Positions 1 to 9,293 of a stretch of 64,000 bases of DNA are shown here, one piece after another (position 1 is the first letter of the stretch; each line of letters starts with the position of its first letter). Made by a program: the position numbers and the translations under genes. Where the stretch lies: assembly GCF_008084905.1 (NCBI RefSeq), contig NZ_VSFC01000012.1:121832-185831 (forward strand), read 5' to 3'. This DNA comes from Xanthomarina maritima (GTDB lineage Bacteria > Bacteroidota > Bacteroidia > Flavobacteriales > Flavobacteriaceae). The notes beneath the pieces were generated by a model, which saw nothing but the letters and a program-made list of their open reading frames with translations, did no database searches and was not told the DNA's origin.

Positions 1-840
1 TGTAAAGAAATTGTATTGTGTACACCACCAAACAAGGAAGGCAAAATTGCAAACGAAATTTTGTATGCAGCTCAACTATGTGGAGTTAACAAAATTTTTA
101 AAGTAGGAGGAATCCAAGCTATTGCTGGTCTAACTTTTGGAACAAAAACAATACCACAGGTTTATAAAATATTTGGACCAGGAAATCAGTATGTTACAGT
201 TGCAAAACAATTGGCAACTAAGTTTGGTGTGGCTATCGATATGCCTGCAGGACCTAGCGAATTATTAGTGGTTGCTGATGAAAGTGCAAATGAATCTTAT
301 GTTGCTTCCGATTTATTAAGCCAAGCAGAACATGGAACAGATAGTCAGGTGATTTTGGTTTCAACTTCAAAAGAACTTGTAGTAGAAGTAAAAAATGAAA
401 TTAATGAGCAACTTAAAGAATTGCCAAGAAAGAGCATTGCTGAAAAGGCGATAGTCGATTCAAAATTTATTTTTCTAGAAAATGAGCAAGATGCCATAGA
501 TTTAATAAATGAGTATGCTCCAGAACACTTTATTATATGCACTAAAAATGAAGATTTTTACATAAATAATATCATAAATGCTGGCTCTGTATTTATTGGA
601 AATTACACACCTGAAAGCGCTGGAGATTATGCATCTGGAACCAATCATACCTTGCCTACAAATGGTTTTTGTAAAGCATATTCTGGAGTAAATTTAGATA
701 GTTTTACTAAAAGCATCACCTTTCAAAAAATTTCTAAAGAAGGCTTAAAAATCATTGGGCCTACTATAGAGTTAATGGCAGAAGCAGAAGGTTTACAAGC
801 ACATAAAAACGCTGTTTCATTAAGACTAAAAAACATGTAA
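1..840 (+). CDS. hisD: Histidinol dehydrogenase, C-terminal part (start lies outside window)
   Basis: This enzyme makes the last two oxidations of histidine synthesis, histidinol to histidine, with NAD+ and zinc in the cytoplasm. The reading frame is open from base 1, so the true start is upstream; about 279 C-terminal residues of a protein usually near 430 are present. Family motifs are clear: GPGNQYVTVAKQ, the nearby AGPSELLVVAD, AEHGTDSQV, PEHFIICT and the SGTNHTLPTNG stretch that carries catalytic and zinc-binding residues. It is followed after 2 bp by hisC, the usual his order. The identification is firm; only the N-terminus is missing. Confidence 0.97.
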   Translation, partial: CKEIVLCTPPNKEGKIANEILYAAQLCGVNKIFKVGGIQAIAGLTFGTKTIPQVYKIFGPGNQYVTVAKQLATKFGVAIDMPAGPSELLVVADESANESYVASDLLSQAEHGTDSQVILVSTSKELVVEVKNEINEQLKELPRKSIAEKAIVDSKFIFLENEQDAIDLINEYAPEHFIICTKNEDFYINNIINAGSVFIGNYTPESAGDYASGTNHTLPTNGFCKAYSGVNLDSFTKSITFQKISKEGLKIIGPTIELMAEAEGLQAHKNAVSLRLKNM

Positions 841-842
841 TC

Positions 843-1871
843 ATGAGTATTTTAGATTTAGTAAGAAATAATGTTAAAGCTTTAAAACCATATTCCTCTG
901 CAAGAGATGAATATCAGGAATCGGTTAGCAATATGGTTTTTTTAGATGCTAATGAGAATCCGTTTGAAAGCGGTTTAAATCGTTATCCTGATCCTCAACA
1001 ATCCATTTTAAAGCAAGAATTAGCTAAAATCAACAAGGTACCAACTCAAAATATTCTTTTAGGAAATGGTAGCGACGAAGTTCTGGATTTAATAGTTAGA
1101 GCTTTTTGCGAACCTAATATTGATAAGATTATTAGTTTACCACCAACTTATGGAATGTATCAAGTATTGGCCAATATAAATGCTATTGAAGTTGTAGAAG
1201 TGCCTTTGTCTAGTGCTTTTCAGCCTCAAGTAGATCAGATTTTAGAAGTGTCGAATGCTAAAATCTTATTTTTATGCTCTCCAAATAATCCAACAGGTAA
1301 CAGTTTTAAACAATCTGCAATAGAAGAATTGCTTAGTAAATTTCAAGGTATTGTAGTTTTAGATGAAGCTTATATTGATTTTTCAGATCAAGAAAGTTGG
1401 TTATCAAGATTGGAAGAATTTCCTAACCTGATAATCACACAAACTTTTTCAAAAGCTTATGGTTTAGCAGGAATTAGATTAGGAATTTGTTATGCTTCAA
1501 CAGAAATAATCTCCATTCTGAATAAAATAAAATCACCTTATAACGTCAATCAATTAACTCAAAATTCTGGATTAGAAAGATTAAATAATTTACAAGCTGT
1601 ATATTCAGAGATTAAGTTGATAAAAGCTGAGAGAGAACAATTAATAAATCAACTTAAAACCATAGATTTTATATCCAAAATATATAATTCGGATGCTAAT
1701 TTTGTACTAGTAAAAGTAGATGATGCCAATTTACGCTACAAACAATTAACAGAAAATAATATTGTCATTCGCAATAGAACCAATCAATTTGGCTGTGAAA
1801 ACTGTTTGCGTTTAACAGTTGGAACACAAGCTGAAAACCTAAAATTAATAAACACATTAAAAGCCATATAA
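843..1871 (+). CDS. hisC: Histidinol-phosphate aminotransferase
   Basis: A PLP-dependent class I/II aminotransferase that converts imidazole-acetol phosphate and glutamate to histidinol phosphate. The 342-residue length is normal. Visible motifs are LDANENP near the N-terminus, SPNNPTGN, the VLDEAYIDF strand and the Schiff-base lysine K204 in [14 protein letters not shown]. The ATG lies 2 bp after the hisD stop, and the stop codon overlaps the hisB start by one base (TAATG), so translation is probably coupled. The gene lies in a his operon and no alternative role needs to be invoked. Confidence 0.97.
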   Translation: MSILDLVRNNVKALKPYSSARDEYQESVSNMVFLDANENPFESGLNRYPDPQQSILKQELAKINKVPTQNILLGNGSDEVLDLIVRAFCEPNIDKIISLPPTYGMYQVLANINAIEVVEVPLSSAFQPQVDQILEVSNAKILFLCSPNNPTGNSFKQSAIEELLSKFQGIVVLDEAYIDFSDQESWLSRLEEFPNLIITQTFSKAYGLAGIRLGICYASTEIISILNKIKSPYNVNQLTQNSGLERLNNLQAVYSEIKLIKAEREQLINQLKTIDFISKIYNSDANFVLVKVDDANLRYKQLTENNIVIRNRTNQFGCENCLRLTVGTQAENLKLINTLKAI

Positions 1872-3004
1872 TGAAAAAAGTCCTTTTTATAGATCGAGAT
1901 GGAACCATCATAAAAGAACCTTCAGATGAACAAATAGATTCTTTTGAAAAATTAGAATTTTATCCGAATGTCTTTCAATATTTAAGCAAGATTGCAAAAG
2001 AATTAGATTTCGAAATAGTGATGATAACCAATCAAGATGGTTTGGGAACTGAAGCATTTCCTGAAGATACTTTTTGGCCTGTTCAAAATTTCATTATAAA
2101 AACCTTTCAAGCAGAAGGCATTGAATTTAAAGAACAATTCATAGATAGAACTTTTGCTAAAGACAATGCTTCAACCAGAAAACCAAATACAGGTTTGTTA
2201 ACTCAATATTTTTCTAATGAATATGATTTGGAAAATTCTTTTGTAATTGGAGATAGATTAACAGATATTGAATTAGCTAAAAACCTTGGTTCTAAAGGTA
2301 TTTTTATAAATGATAATACAAATCTAGGCACGAATGAAATTACTGTAAAAAGTGAGGAACTCAACAATTTTATTGCATTAGAAACAAATTCTTGGGAACG
2401 TATCTATACGTTTTTGAAAACGAAAGAAAGAACTGGTGAAATAGAAAGAAATACCAACGAAACTCAAATTAAAATAGATTTAAACTTAGATGGAACCGGA
2501 AAAAGCTATATTGATACTGGAATTGCTTTTTTCGATCACATGTTAGATCAAATTGCTAGACATGGACAGTTAGATTTAAATATTAAGGTTGAAGGCGATT
2601 TAGAAGTAGATGAACACCATACCATTGAAGATACTGCTATTGCTTTAGGCGAACTTTTTGCTTCAACTTTAGGGAATAAATTAGGTATAGAACGTTATGG
2701 GTTTTGTTTGCCTATGGACGATTGCTTAGCTCAGGTTGCAATAGATTTTGGTGGTAGAAATTGGTTGGTTTGGGAAGCTGAATTTAAACGTGAAATGATT
2801 GGCAAAATGCCAACAGAAATGTTTATGCATTTCTTTAAATCCTTTACAGATGGAGCCAAGTGTAACCTGAATATTAAAGCAGAAGGCACGAATGAACACC
2901 ATAAAATTGAAGCTATATTTAAAGGCTTTGCTAAAGCCATTAAAATGGCAGTAAAACAAGATGTAGATAAAATGATATTACCTTCAACAAAAGGTCTTTT
3001 ATAA
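1871..3004 (+). CDS. hisB: Bifunctional histidinol-phosphatase / imidazoleglycerol-phosphate dehydratase
   Basis: A fusion enzyme doing two non-consecutive steps of histidine synthesis. The N-terminal HAD-type phosphatase (about residues 1-165) starts with the nucleophile motif FIDRDGT at residues 6-12 and has [12 protein letters not shown]. The C-terminal dehydratase (about 180-377) has the duplicated metal-binding motifs [10 protein letters not shown] and [14 protein letters not shown], plus [12 protein letters not shown]. The 377-residue length fits the E. coli-type bifunctional HisB. It overlaps hisC by one base and is followed by a 48-bp gap with a weak hairpin before hisH. Confidence 0.97.
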   Translation: MKKVLFIDRDGTIIKEPSDEQIDSFEKLEFYPNVFQYLSKIAKELDFEIVMITNQDGLGTEAFPEDTFWPVQNFIIKTFQAEGIEFKEQFIDRTFAKDNASTRKPNTGLLTQYFSNEYDLENSFVIGDRLTDIELAKNLGSKGIFINDNTNLGTNEITVKSEELNNFIALETNSWERIYTFLKTKERTGEIERNTNETQIKIDLNLDGTGKSYIDTGIAFFDHMLDQIARHGQLDLNIKVEGDLEVDEHHTIEDTAIALGELFASTLGNKLGIERYGFCLPMDDCLAQVAIDFGGRNWLVWEAEFKREMIGKMPTEMFMHFFKSFTDGAKCNLNIKAEGTNEHHKIEAIFKGFAKAIKMAVKQDVDKMILPSTKGLL

Positions 3005-3052
3005 ATTAATTAAAATTGAATAACTCTAAGCCTGTTTAAGAGTTTTAAAAAT

Positions 3053-3634
3053 ATGAAAGTAGTTATTATAGATTATGGAGCTGGAAATACTAAAAGCATC
3101 CAATTTGCATTTAAGAGATTAGGAGTAGATGCTTTGCTTTCAAGCAATCCAAAAGAAATTATTGAAGCTGATAAAGTAATTTTTCCAGGTGTAGGCGAAG
3201 CAAATAGTGCCATGAAAATGCTGAAAAAAAGCGGATTAGATACTATTATTCCACAGCTTAAGCAGCCTGTTTTAGGCATTTGTTTAGGCATGCAATTGCT
3301 TTGTAATGATACTGAAGAAGGAAATACTATAGGTTTGGGAATCTTTAATGTTTCAGTAAAAAGGTTTTCAAATCAAGTAAAAGTGCCACAAATGGGTTGG
3401 AATAACATAACTAATTTAAAATCTAATCTTTTTAATGGTATTTCAGAAAATGAATATATGTATCTTGTACATAGTTATTATGCCGATAATTGCAAAGAAG
3501 CCATAGCAACTACAAATTATCACCAAATCTATTCATCAGCTTTACAAAAAGATAACTTTTATGGAGTTCAATTTCATCCAGAGAAAAGTAGTTACGCAGG
3601 AGAACAATTATTAAAAAATTTTTTAGAATTATAA
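3053..3634 (+). CDS. hisH: Imidazole glycerol phosphate synthase, glutaminase subunit
   Basis: A class I glutamine amidotransferase that supplies ammonia to HisF. The nucleophile is C77 in GICLGMQLL, and the catalytic His/Glu pair is H175/E177 in QFHPEKSS. The start [12 protein letters not shown] is typical of HisH, and 193 residues is a normal length. The stop is one base before hisA. HisH and HisF form a heterodimer that makes IGP and AICAR from PRFAR; both subunits are encoded here with hisA between them, as is usual. Confidence 0.97.
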   Translation: MKVVIIDYGAGNTKSIQFAFKRLGVDALLSSNPKEIIEADKVIFPGVGEANSAMKMLKKSGLDTIIPQLKQPVLGICLGMQLLCNDTEEGNTIGLGIFNVSVKRFSNQVKVPQMGWNNITNLKSNLFNGISENEYMYLVHSYYADNCKEAIATTNYHQIYSSALQKDNFYGVQFHPEKSSYAGEQLLKNFLEL

Positions 3635-3635
3635 G

Positions 3636-4367
3636 ATGAGAATTATACCAGCAATAGATATCATAGATGGTAAGTGTGTTAGACTTACAAAAGGCGATTA
3701 TAGTACCAAAAAAATTTACAACGAAAATCCTTTAGAAGTTGCCAAACAGTTTGAAGCTGCAGGCATTGAATATTTGCATTTAGTAGATTTAGATGGAGCC
3801 AAAGCCCAACAAATTATAAATTTTAAAATACTTGAACAAATAGCATCAAAAACCAATTTGAAAATTGATTTTGGAGGAGGTATAAGAGCTAATGAAGATT
3901 TGCACATAGCTTTCAATTCTGGTGCCAAACAAGTTACAGGAGGTAGTATTGCTGTAAAAAGCTCTAAAATTTTCGAAGGTTGGCTTGGCAAATATGGAGG
4001 AACAAAAATTATACTTGGAGCCGATTGTAATAATGGTAGAATAGCCATAGATGGCTGGCAAGAAGAAAGTTCATTAGAAGTTATTCAGTTTATAAAAGAC
4101 TATCAAAAAAAGAGCATTCAATATGTTATTTGCACAGATATTTCAAAGGATGGAATGCTCGAAGGTCCTTCAATCGATTTATATAAGGACATTATTAAAT
4201 CTTGTTCTAATAGCGATGGTCAAGCCATTAAGTTAATTGCTTCAGGTGGAGTTTCTAGCATAGACGATATTAACTTGCTCGAAGATTTAGGTTGTGAAGC
4301 TGTAATTATTGGGAAAGCTTTATATGAAGGAAAGATTAGTCTTAAAGATTTAGAAACTCACTTTTAA
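3636..4367 (+). CDS. hisA: ProFAR isomerase
   Basis: A TIM-barrel isomerase that opens the aminoaldose ring of ProFAR to give PRFAR, the substrate of HisHF. It begins [17 protein letters not shown], with the catalytic aspartate in AIDI. The second half-barrel aspartate is in the [14 protein letters not shown] segment, and the phosphate-binding loops are FGGGIRA and ASGGVSS. The length of 243 residues is normal. It lies 1 bp after hisH and 1 bp before hisF. The [12 protein letters not shown] start separates it from the paralogous HisF, which begins with a [12 protein letters not shown] motif. Confidence 0.96.
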   Translation: MRIIPAIDIIDGKCVRLTKGDYSTKKIYNENPLEVAKQFEAAGIEYLHLVDLDGAKAQQIINFKILEQIASKTNLKIDFGGGIRANEDLHIAFNSGAKQVTGGSIAVKSSKIFEGWLGKYGGTKIILGADCNNGRIAIDGWQEESSLEVIQFIKDYQKKSIQYVICTDISKDGMLEGPSIDLYKDIIKSCSNSDGQAIKLIASGGVSSIDDINLLEDLGCEAVIIGKALYEGKISLKDLETHF

Positions 4368-4368
4368 C

Positions 4369-5124
4369 ATGCTTACAAAAAGAATTATTCCGTGTTTAGA
4401 TATTAAAGATGGACGTACAGTTAAAGGTGTTAATTTTGTTGGTTTGAGAGATGCTGGAGATCCAATCGAACAAGCAAAAATATATGCCGAAAATGGCGCT
4501 GACGAACTCGTGTTTTTAGATATTTCTGCAACACATGAAGGAAGAAAGACCATATTAGATATGGTTTTAAAAGTAGCAGAACAAGTAAATATTCCGTTTA
4601 CTGTTGGAGGAGGAATCTCATCAGTTGAAGATGTAGATACTCTTTTAAAGTCTGGTGCTGATAAAATCTCTGTTAACTCTTCAGCAATTAAACGTCCAGA
4701 ATTAATTAATGAATTAGTAAATAAATTTGGAAGTCAGTGTATTGTGGTTGCTATCGATGCTAAACAAATAGATGGAACATGGAAAGTACATGTAGCTGGT
4801 GGCAGAATTCCAACAGATTTAGACTTATTCGAGTGGGCCAAAGAAGTTGAAAATCGTGGAGCAGGAGAGATTTTATTTACATCTATGAATCATGATGGAA
4901 CGAAAAATGGCTTTGCTAATCTAGCCTTAAAAAAATTATCAGAAGAATTAAATATTCCAATCATTGCATCAGGTGGAGCAGGAAACATACAGCATTTTAT
5001 AGATGCCTTTCAGCATGGAAAAGCAGATGCTGCTTTAGCTGCCAGTGTTTTTCATTTTGGAGAAATTGATATCATTGATTTAAAAAAAGAATTAAAAAAT
5101 AATAATATAGAAGTACGACTTTAG
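4369..5124 (+). CDS. hisF: Imidazole glycerol phosphate synthase, cyclase subunit
   Basis: The TIM-barrel cyclase partner of HisH, making imidazole glycerol phosphate and AICAR. Catalytic D11 sits in [15 protein letters not shown] and the second aspartate in VVAIDAKQ. Phosphate loops VGGGISS and ASGGAGN are present. The 251-residue length is typical. The start follows the hisA stop by one base. The end of the gene runs into a short perfect hairpin (5115-5128) that covers its stop codon, followed by a second, larger hairpin before hisIE. Confidence 0.97.
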   Translation: MLTKRIIPCLDIKDGRTVKGVNFVGLRDAGDPIEQAKIYAENGADELVFLDISATHEGRKTILDMVLKVAEQVNIPFTVGGGISSVEDVDTLLKSGADKISVNSSAIKRPELINELVNKFGSQCIVVAIDAKQIDGTWKVHVAGGRIPTDLDLFEWAKEVENRGAGEILFTSMNHDGTKNGFANLALKKLSEELNIPIIASGGAGNIQHFIDAFQHGKADAALAASVFHFGEIDIIDLKKELKNNNIEVRL

Positions 5125-5169
5125 TCGTTATGCTGAATTCCTAACTGTCTGCAGATAGGAGTTTCAGCA
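5115..5169 (+). repeat. Two tandem hairpins between hisF and hisIE
   Basis: The first is a perfect 6-bp stem, ACGACT-TT-AGTCGT at 5115-5128, spanning the hisF stop codon. The second pairs TGCTGAATTCCTA (5131-5143) with TAGGAGTTTCAGCA (5156-5169), leaving a small bulge. There is no T-run behind them, so neither looks like an intrinsic terminator. They resemble REP-type extragenic palindromes or an RNA-processing site. The spacing widens to 62 bp here, whereas most other his junctions are 0-2 bp. Confidence 0.6.
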
Positions 5170-5186
5170 TCGCATTACAGATACAT

Positions 5187-5789
5187 ATGAAAATTGATTT
5201 TAATAAAAATAAGGATGGACTGGTACCTGCAATCATCCAAGATGTTATTACTAAAAAAGTATTGATGTTAGGTTATATGAATGAAGAAGCATTTAAAAAA
5301 ACCAACGATACAAAACAAGTTACATTTTATAGTAGAACAAAACAACGTTTATGGACAAAGGGCGAAGAAAGTGGAAATTTTCTGAATTTGTTAGATATTA
5401 AATTAGATTGTGATAATGATACGCTATTAATTCAAGTGAATCCAAAAGGTCCAACGTGTCATAATGGCTCTGATACTTGCTGGAACGAAGAAAATACTGA
5501 AACACATGGTTTTATTTCTCAACTGGAAAATATAATAAAAGATAGGAAAGAAAATTCAAATCCAGAAGATTCTTATGTTGCGTCTTTATTTGAAAAAGGC
5601 ATAAATAAAATAGCTCAAAAAGTAGGTGAGGAGGCAGTAGAAGTAGTTATTGAAGCAAAAGATAATGATGACGATTTGTTTTTAAATGAAAGTGCAGATT
5701 TACTGTTTCACTACTTAATATTATTACAAGCCAAAGGGTTCCAAATGCAAGATGTAATTAATATTCTTAAAAAAAGGCATTCAAATTAA
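5187..5789 (+). CDS. hisIE: Bifunctional phosphoribosyl-AMP cyclohydrolase / phosphoribosyl-ATP pyrophosphatase
   Basis: This fusion does the second and third steps of histidine synthesis. The N-terminal HisI domain (about residues 1-105) shows TFYSRTKQRLWTKGEESGN and the metal-binding DCDNDTLLIQVNPKGPTCH with later cysteine. The C-terminal HisE domain (about 110-200) has SYVASLFEKGINKIAQKVGE and the EEAVEVVIEAK helix of MazG-like pyrophosphatases. The length of 200 residues fits HisIE. It is the last gene of the operon; its stop codon lies within the loop of the terminator hairpin. Confidence 0.97.
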   Translation: MKIDFNKNKDGLVPAIIQDVITKKVLMLGYMNEEAFKKTNDTKQVTFYSRTKQRLWTKGEESGNFLNLLDIKLDCDNDTLLIQVNPKGPTCHNGSDTCWNEENTETHGFISQLENIIKDRKENSNPEDSYVASLFEKGINKIAQKVGEEAVEVVIEAKDNDDDLFLNESADLLFHYLILLQAKGFQMQDVINILKKRHSN

Positions 5790-5801
5790 TGAATGCCTTT
5801 T
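5772..5801 (+). terminator. Rho-independent terminator of the his operon
   Basis: A perfect 12-bp stem AAAAGGCATTCA / TGAATGCCTTTT with a 6-base loop (5784-5789) that contains the hisIE stop codon. The A-run and T-run on the two sides allow it to act in both directions, and the next gene on the minus strand converges on it. Confidence 0.85.
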
Positions 5802-5820
5802 AGTCTTGATTTTTCTTTGT

Positions 5821-6258
5821 TCAAGAAATCCAATTCTTAGCAATACTTTTATTAGAAAACAGGATTAAGTAAACACCAATAACTATAACCATTAATGGCA
5901 TAACCATACTTCCTGGGCCATAAACATCCATAGCTTCACTAATAAATAAATTGTAAATCATTTGTACAATAATTCCAATTAATGAAATTAAAAACAGTGT
6001 CTTTGCTATTTTTTTTCTTAATAATAATGCTATGCATGCTATAGCACCTCCAAAAACAGCAATTGCAAAGGCAGCCGTAGCCCAAGCAGGTACATTAGCA
6101 TATAATGCTTGTTCTGCTTCTGGTAATGCGTTCAATTCAGCCTCTGTCATAAAAGCCTGTCCAATATAGGCCATAACTCCCATAAGGTTCCAAACTAATG
6201 CAACTACAGCTACAATCCAAAACCAAACAGGTGGTTTGTTAGTTGAAATGTCATTCAT
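5821..6258 (-). CDS. Four-TM membrane protein, uncharacterised
   Basis: A 145-residue integral inner-membrane protein of unknown function. Four hydrophobic segments are visible at about residues 12-32, 58-80, 87-109 and 118-137, separated by short loops. The first loop is acidic (EAELNALPEAEQALY). Similar small proteins occur widely in Flavobacteriaceae and are sometimes labelled sugar transporters without evidence. It converges with the his operon across the shared terminator and is transcribed alone, divergently from the TruA-type gene. Confidence 0.75.
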   Translation of the reverse strand: MNDISTNKPPVWFWIVAVVALVWNLMGVMAYIGQAFMTEAELNALPEAEQALYANVPAWATAAFAIAVFGGAIACIALLLRKKIAKTLFLISLIGIIVQMIYNLFISEAMDVYGPGSMVMPLMVIVIGVYLILFSNKSIAKNWIS

Positions 6259-6353
6259 AAAATATGTTTTAGTGGTTAATACAATTACAAGGTATAAAAA
6301 ATTTGGCAGTTAGTTAAAATACCTTATTTTTCATCAATCAAAAATAAAGTTTC

Positions 6354-7136
6354 GTGTTCAATAAAAGATATTATTACGTTTTAAAAATTCAATATTTAGG
6401 CTATCGTTTTCATGGTTGGCAAAAACAACCCAAATTGAAAACAGTACACTTAATGATTGATAGAACGTTTAATTATATTTTCGAAGGGAAACGATTTAAA
6501 ACATTAGCATCAGGGAGAACTGACGCCATGGTATCAGCTCAAGAAGCTGCTTTCGAGTTATTTGTTTATGAGCCTATAGAAGATTTAGAAACATTTCTAG
6601 CTTTATTTAACCATAACTTACCACAAGATATTCGTGCACTGTCTGTAAAACAAGTAGATAAAAGTTTCAATATTATTAATCATGCTAAAATAAAAGAATA
6701 TCTATATGTATTTGCACATGGACAAAAACACCATCCGTTTTGTGCACCGATAATGACAACTATTTTAGAAGAATTAGATATCGAAATTATGAAACAAGGA
6801 GCTAAATTATTTGAAGGCTTGCATAATTTTAAGACGTATTGTTATAAAGCTACTGATAATGGTGTTTATGAAAGAGAAATTATTACTTGTGAAATAGTAG
6901 AAAACACCATGTTTACTGCCAATTTCTTTCCAGAAAAGTCGTATTTACTTCGCGTTAAGGGACAGGGTTTTATGCGAAATCAAATACGATTAATGATGGG
7001 AGCTTTAATAAAACTAGGTAGAGGAGATATTACTTTAAATTATATAGAAGATTCTTTAACACCAGAAAGTAAAGAAGTAATGGATTATATTGCTCCAGCA
7101 TCAGGCTTGATACTTAATAAAATTGAATTCATGTAG
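6354..7136 (+). CDS. truA: TruA-family tRNA pseudouridine synthase
   Basis: Predicted to convert uridines of the tRNA anticodon arm to pseudouridine. The 260-residue protein has the TruA layout: YLGYRFHGWQKQP near the N-terminus, the catalytic aspartate in SGRTDAMVSAQ, KEYLYVF and a C-terminal GQGFMRNQIRLMMGAL. The usual GRTDAGVHA sequence is altered to GRTDAMVSA, so this may be a lineage-specific paralogue with other target positions. The start is GTG; there is no in-frame ATG at the family's normal N-terminus. The gene stands alone. Confidence 0.85.
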   Translation: MFNKRYYYVLKIQYLGYRFHGWQKQPKLKTVHLMIDRTFNYIFEGKRFKTLASGRTDAMVSAQEAAFELFVYEPIEDLETFLALFNHNLPQDIRALSVKQVDKSFNIINHAKIKEYLYVFAHGQKHHPFCAPIMTTILEELDIEIMKQGAKLFEGLHNFKTYCYKATDNGVYEREIITCEIVENTMFTANFFPEKSYLLRVKGQGFMRNQIRLMMGALIKLGRGDITLNYIEDSLTPESKEVMDYIAPASGLILNKIEFM

Positions 7137-7220
7137 ATTTTATTCAAAGTTTGTAATTATCCTTTTTAACTCATAATTCTATTAGTTCTTTGTATTTTTA
7201 TAAATTAAAATTTATTAATT

Positions 7221-7898
7221 ATGGATTATTCAATATCAAAAGACATATTAGACTTCTTAAAAAAACTTGAAAAAAATAACGATAGAGATTGGTTTAATGA
7301 AAATATAAAAGAATTTAAAACCGTAGAAAAGAAGGCTAAAGCTAGTTATAATGCTCTTTTTAACCTATTAAAAATGCATGATGATGTTGATAAACTAAAG
7401 ATTTTTAGAATTTATAGAGACGTGCGTTTTTCAAAAAATAAACAACCTTATAAAACCCATTTTGGTGGCTCTATTCATAGAAAAAAGCCAGAATTAAGAG
7501 GAGGATATTATTTACACATTGCTCCAAATAACGAATCTTTTATTGCAACTGGTTTTTGGGAACCTAATAAAGACGATTTACATCGAATACGTAAAGAGTT
7601 TGAAATGGATGATACAGAAATAAGAGAAATTATTAATAATAATACGTTTAAAAATATTTGGGGAGAATTTGTTGGAGACGAGTTAAAAACAGCTCCTAGA
7701 GATTTTAACAAAGACCATCCAGCTATAGATTTAATTAGAAAGAAACAATATATTTTCACGAAGAAATATTCAGATGAAGAAGTGATGTCTAATTCATTTT
7801 TAAAAGATGTAGATAATTCATTTAAAGCTATTAGGCCTTATTTTAATTACATGAGCGACGTATTAACTACTAACTTAAATGGAGAATCAACTATATAA
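7221..7898 (+). CDS. DUF2461 (TIGR02453) family protein
   Basis: A cytoplasmic protein of 225 residues in the DUF2461 family, whose biochemical role is not known to me. Characteristic segments are LEKNNDRDWFNENIKEF, KIFRIYRDVRFSKNKQPYK, the nearby HFGGSIHRK, then GGYYLHIAPN and a C-terminal basic tail. The family is recognised by the RDVRFSKDKxPYK motif. The 3' end overlaps the convergent GreA-like gene by 8 bp, so the two transcripts are antisense at their ends. Confidence 0.85.
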   Translation: MDYSISKDILDFLKKLEKNNDRDWFNENIKEFKTVEKKAKASYNALFNLLKMHDDVDKLKIFRIYRDVRFSKNKQPYKTHFGGSIHRKKPELRGGYYLHIAPNNESFIATGFWEPNKDDLHRIRKEFEMDDTEIREIINNNTFKNIWGEFVGDELKTAPRDFNKDHPAIDLIRKKQYIFTKKYSDEEVMSNSFLKDVDNSFKAIRPYFNYMSDVLTTNLNGESTI

Positions 7899-8337
7899 TT
7901 TCTGTTATAGTGAATGTATTGTTATTAAAAGTTACAATATCACCAACATCATTGTTTTTAAGTAGCTGACCTATAGGTGACTGTATTGAAATACCAAAAT
8001 ATGTATCACCTTCAAGGTCTATTTTGCCTACACTAATAGATATATAAAAATTATTTGAAGTGGTTTTTACTAAACTGCCTAAAGAAACATTCGTATTTAC
8101 AGTTTTAGAATTAATTAGTTTTAATGTGTCCAACATTTTATTAGCATCACTTAAATACTGCACATTTAATTCTAAATCATTAAACAGTTTTCCGTTTCCA
8201 GAATCGTCTCCTTCGTCATTGCTTTTATCATTGTTTTCAATAGATTCTTTTATGGTTTCTATCTCGTCCTTATAACTTGCAATACGTTTATTTACATAGC
8301 TATAACAAGCTTGTAATAAGTGTTCTTTTATATTCAT
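7891..8337 (-). CDS. GreA/GreB-like C-terminal domain protein
   Basis: This 148-residue protein has a helical N-terminus with a charged low-complexity linker (about residues 33-50, rich in N, D and S). A C-terminal FKBP-like domain contains SIQSPIGQLLKNNDVGDIV, which resembles the GreA/GreB C-terminal SPIGxALLGKxVGDxV motif. The N-terminus lacks the clear long coiled-coil finger of true GreA, so binding to RNA polymerase is likely but transcript cleavage is doubtful. It is 3 bp downstream of the next minus-strand gene (8341-8742), indicating one operon. Confidence 0.75.
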   Translation of the reverse strand: MNIKEHLLQACYSYVNKRIASYKDEIETIKESIENNDKSNDEGDDSGNGKLFNDLELNVQYLSDANKMLDTLKLINSKTVNTNVSLGSLVKTTSNNFYISISVGKIDLEGDTYFGISIQSPIGQLLKNNDVGDIVTFNNNTFTITEII

Positions 8338-8340
8338 ATC

Positions 8341-8742
8341 TTATGCAAAGATAGAATGAAATACTTGAATATTATCAATTAATTTTTCTTTTACTAAATG
8401 CATCATTCGTTTATTTAAGGCTGAAGAATTTGTAATGTAAAACTGGTATTCTTCAATAGTAAATTGCCCAATAACCATACCTTTTAAAGAATTTCTAAAT
8501 TTCATGTCTTTATGAATAGCATTTTCAATATAATCTATTTGTTTTTCAACAGATAAATCTAAAAACACGTTTTTATGTTTACTTACATAGTTTTTAAAAA
8601 CTTCGACAATTAAATCGGATTGTAATTTAATAATTGGTCTTAATGTTGCGTTTTGAAAACGCTCATCATCGCTCATGGTTTCAAAAAATAATGCAGATGA
8701 AATTTGAGGACGACACTCTAATAGGTCTGTAGATCTGTTCAT
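8341..8742 (-). CDS. Conserved hypothetical protein (flavobacterial)
   Basis: A soluble 133-residue protein with no recognised catalytic motif. It is mostly alpha-helical by eye, with an N-terminal MNRSTDLLECRPQISSALFF segment and no signal peptide. Similar proteins in Flavobacteriaceae are sometimes called glyoxalase, which the sequence does not support. It is first in a two-gene operon with the GreA-like factor (3 bp spacing), so a role near transcription or stress response is possible but not shown. Confidence 0.65.
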   Translation of the reverse strand: MNRSTDLLECRPQISSALFFETMSDDERFQNATLRPIIKLQSDLIVEVFKNYVSKHKNVFLDLSVEKQIDYIENAIHKDMKFRNSLKGMVIGQFTIEEYQFYITNSSALNKRMMHLVKEKLIDNIQVFHSIFA

Positions 8743-8872
8743 TTTTAGTAAGTTTATTTAAATGTATAAATAATGACTTGGCTTTTTGGCAAGAGTTAAA
8801 TTCAATATTAACAGGGTTATTAACAAATGAAATTTTTGAATTTAGGAATGAGTTATTTCTATTGAATTCAAG

Positions 8873-8880
8873 TATCTTTG
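8873..8880 (+). promoter_or_regulatory. -7 box of a Bacteroidota-type promoter
   Basis: TATCTTTG matches the TAnnTTTG -7 consensus perfectly and lies 27 bp before the ATG at 8907. It supports 8907 rather than the upstream TTG at 8778 as the translation start of the thioesterase. Confidence 0.6.
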
Positions 8881-8906
8881 ATGTAAACCAAAAGCGAATA
8901 AATTTT

Positions 8907-9293
8907 ATGAGATTTCACACAAGAAAATGGGTAAAGCCTGAAGACTTGAATCCTAATGGCACTTTATTTGGGGGTCGTTTGTTAGCATGGATAGACGAAG
9001 AAGCTGCGCTTTATACTGTTATACAGCTCGATAATAATAAAATTGTTACCAAATATGTTTCAGAAATAAATTTTATGAGTTCTGCTAAGCAAGGCGATAT
9101 TATTGAAATAGGAATGGATGTAGTTAAATTTGGAAAAACATCGATAGTTTTAAAATGTGAAGCTAGAAATAAAATGACACGAGAAACAATCTTAACTGTC
9201 GATAATATAATTATGGTAAATTTAAATGAAGAAGGAAAACCCATTCCTCATGGAAAAACAGAAATAGAATTTGTTAGAAACAGATTAGAATAA
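8907..9293 (+). CDS. Acyl-CoA thioesterase, hotdog fold (YciA-like)
   Basis: Predicted to hydrolyse acyl-CoA thioesters. The hotdog core shows NPNGTLFGGRLLAWIDEEAA, the family motif with the catalytic aspartate/asparagine region, then KYVSEINFMSSAKQGDIIEI. I start it at ATG 8907 (128 residues). An in-frame TTG at 8778 would add 43 residues that do not match the family, and a perfect -7 promoter box lies between the two. Its 3' end abuts the convergent MscS gene without a gap. Confidence 0.82.
   Translation: MRFHTRKWVKPEDLNPNGTLFGGRLLAWIDEEAALYTVIQLDNNKIVTKYVSEINFMSSAKQGDIIEIGMDVVKFGKTSIVLKCEARNKMTRETILTVDNIIMVNLNEEGKPIPHGKTEIEFVRNRLE

Noticed and set aside
8778..8906. Longer thioesterase starting at TTG 8778
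   Set aside because: The extra 43 residues do not fit the family and a perfect -7 promoter box lies at 8873-8880, so 8907 is the better start.
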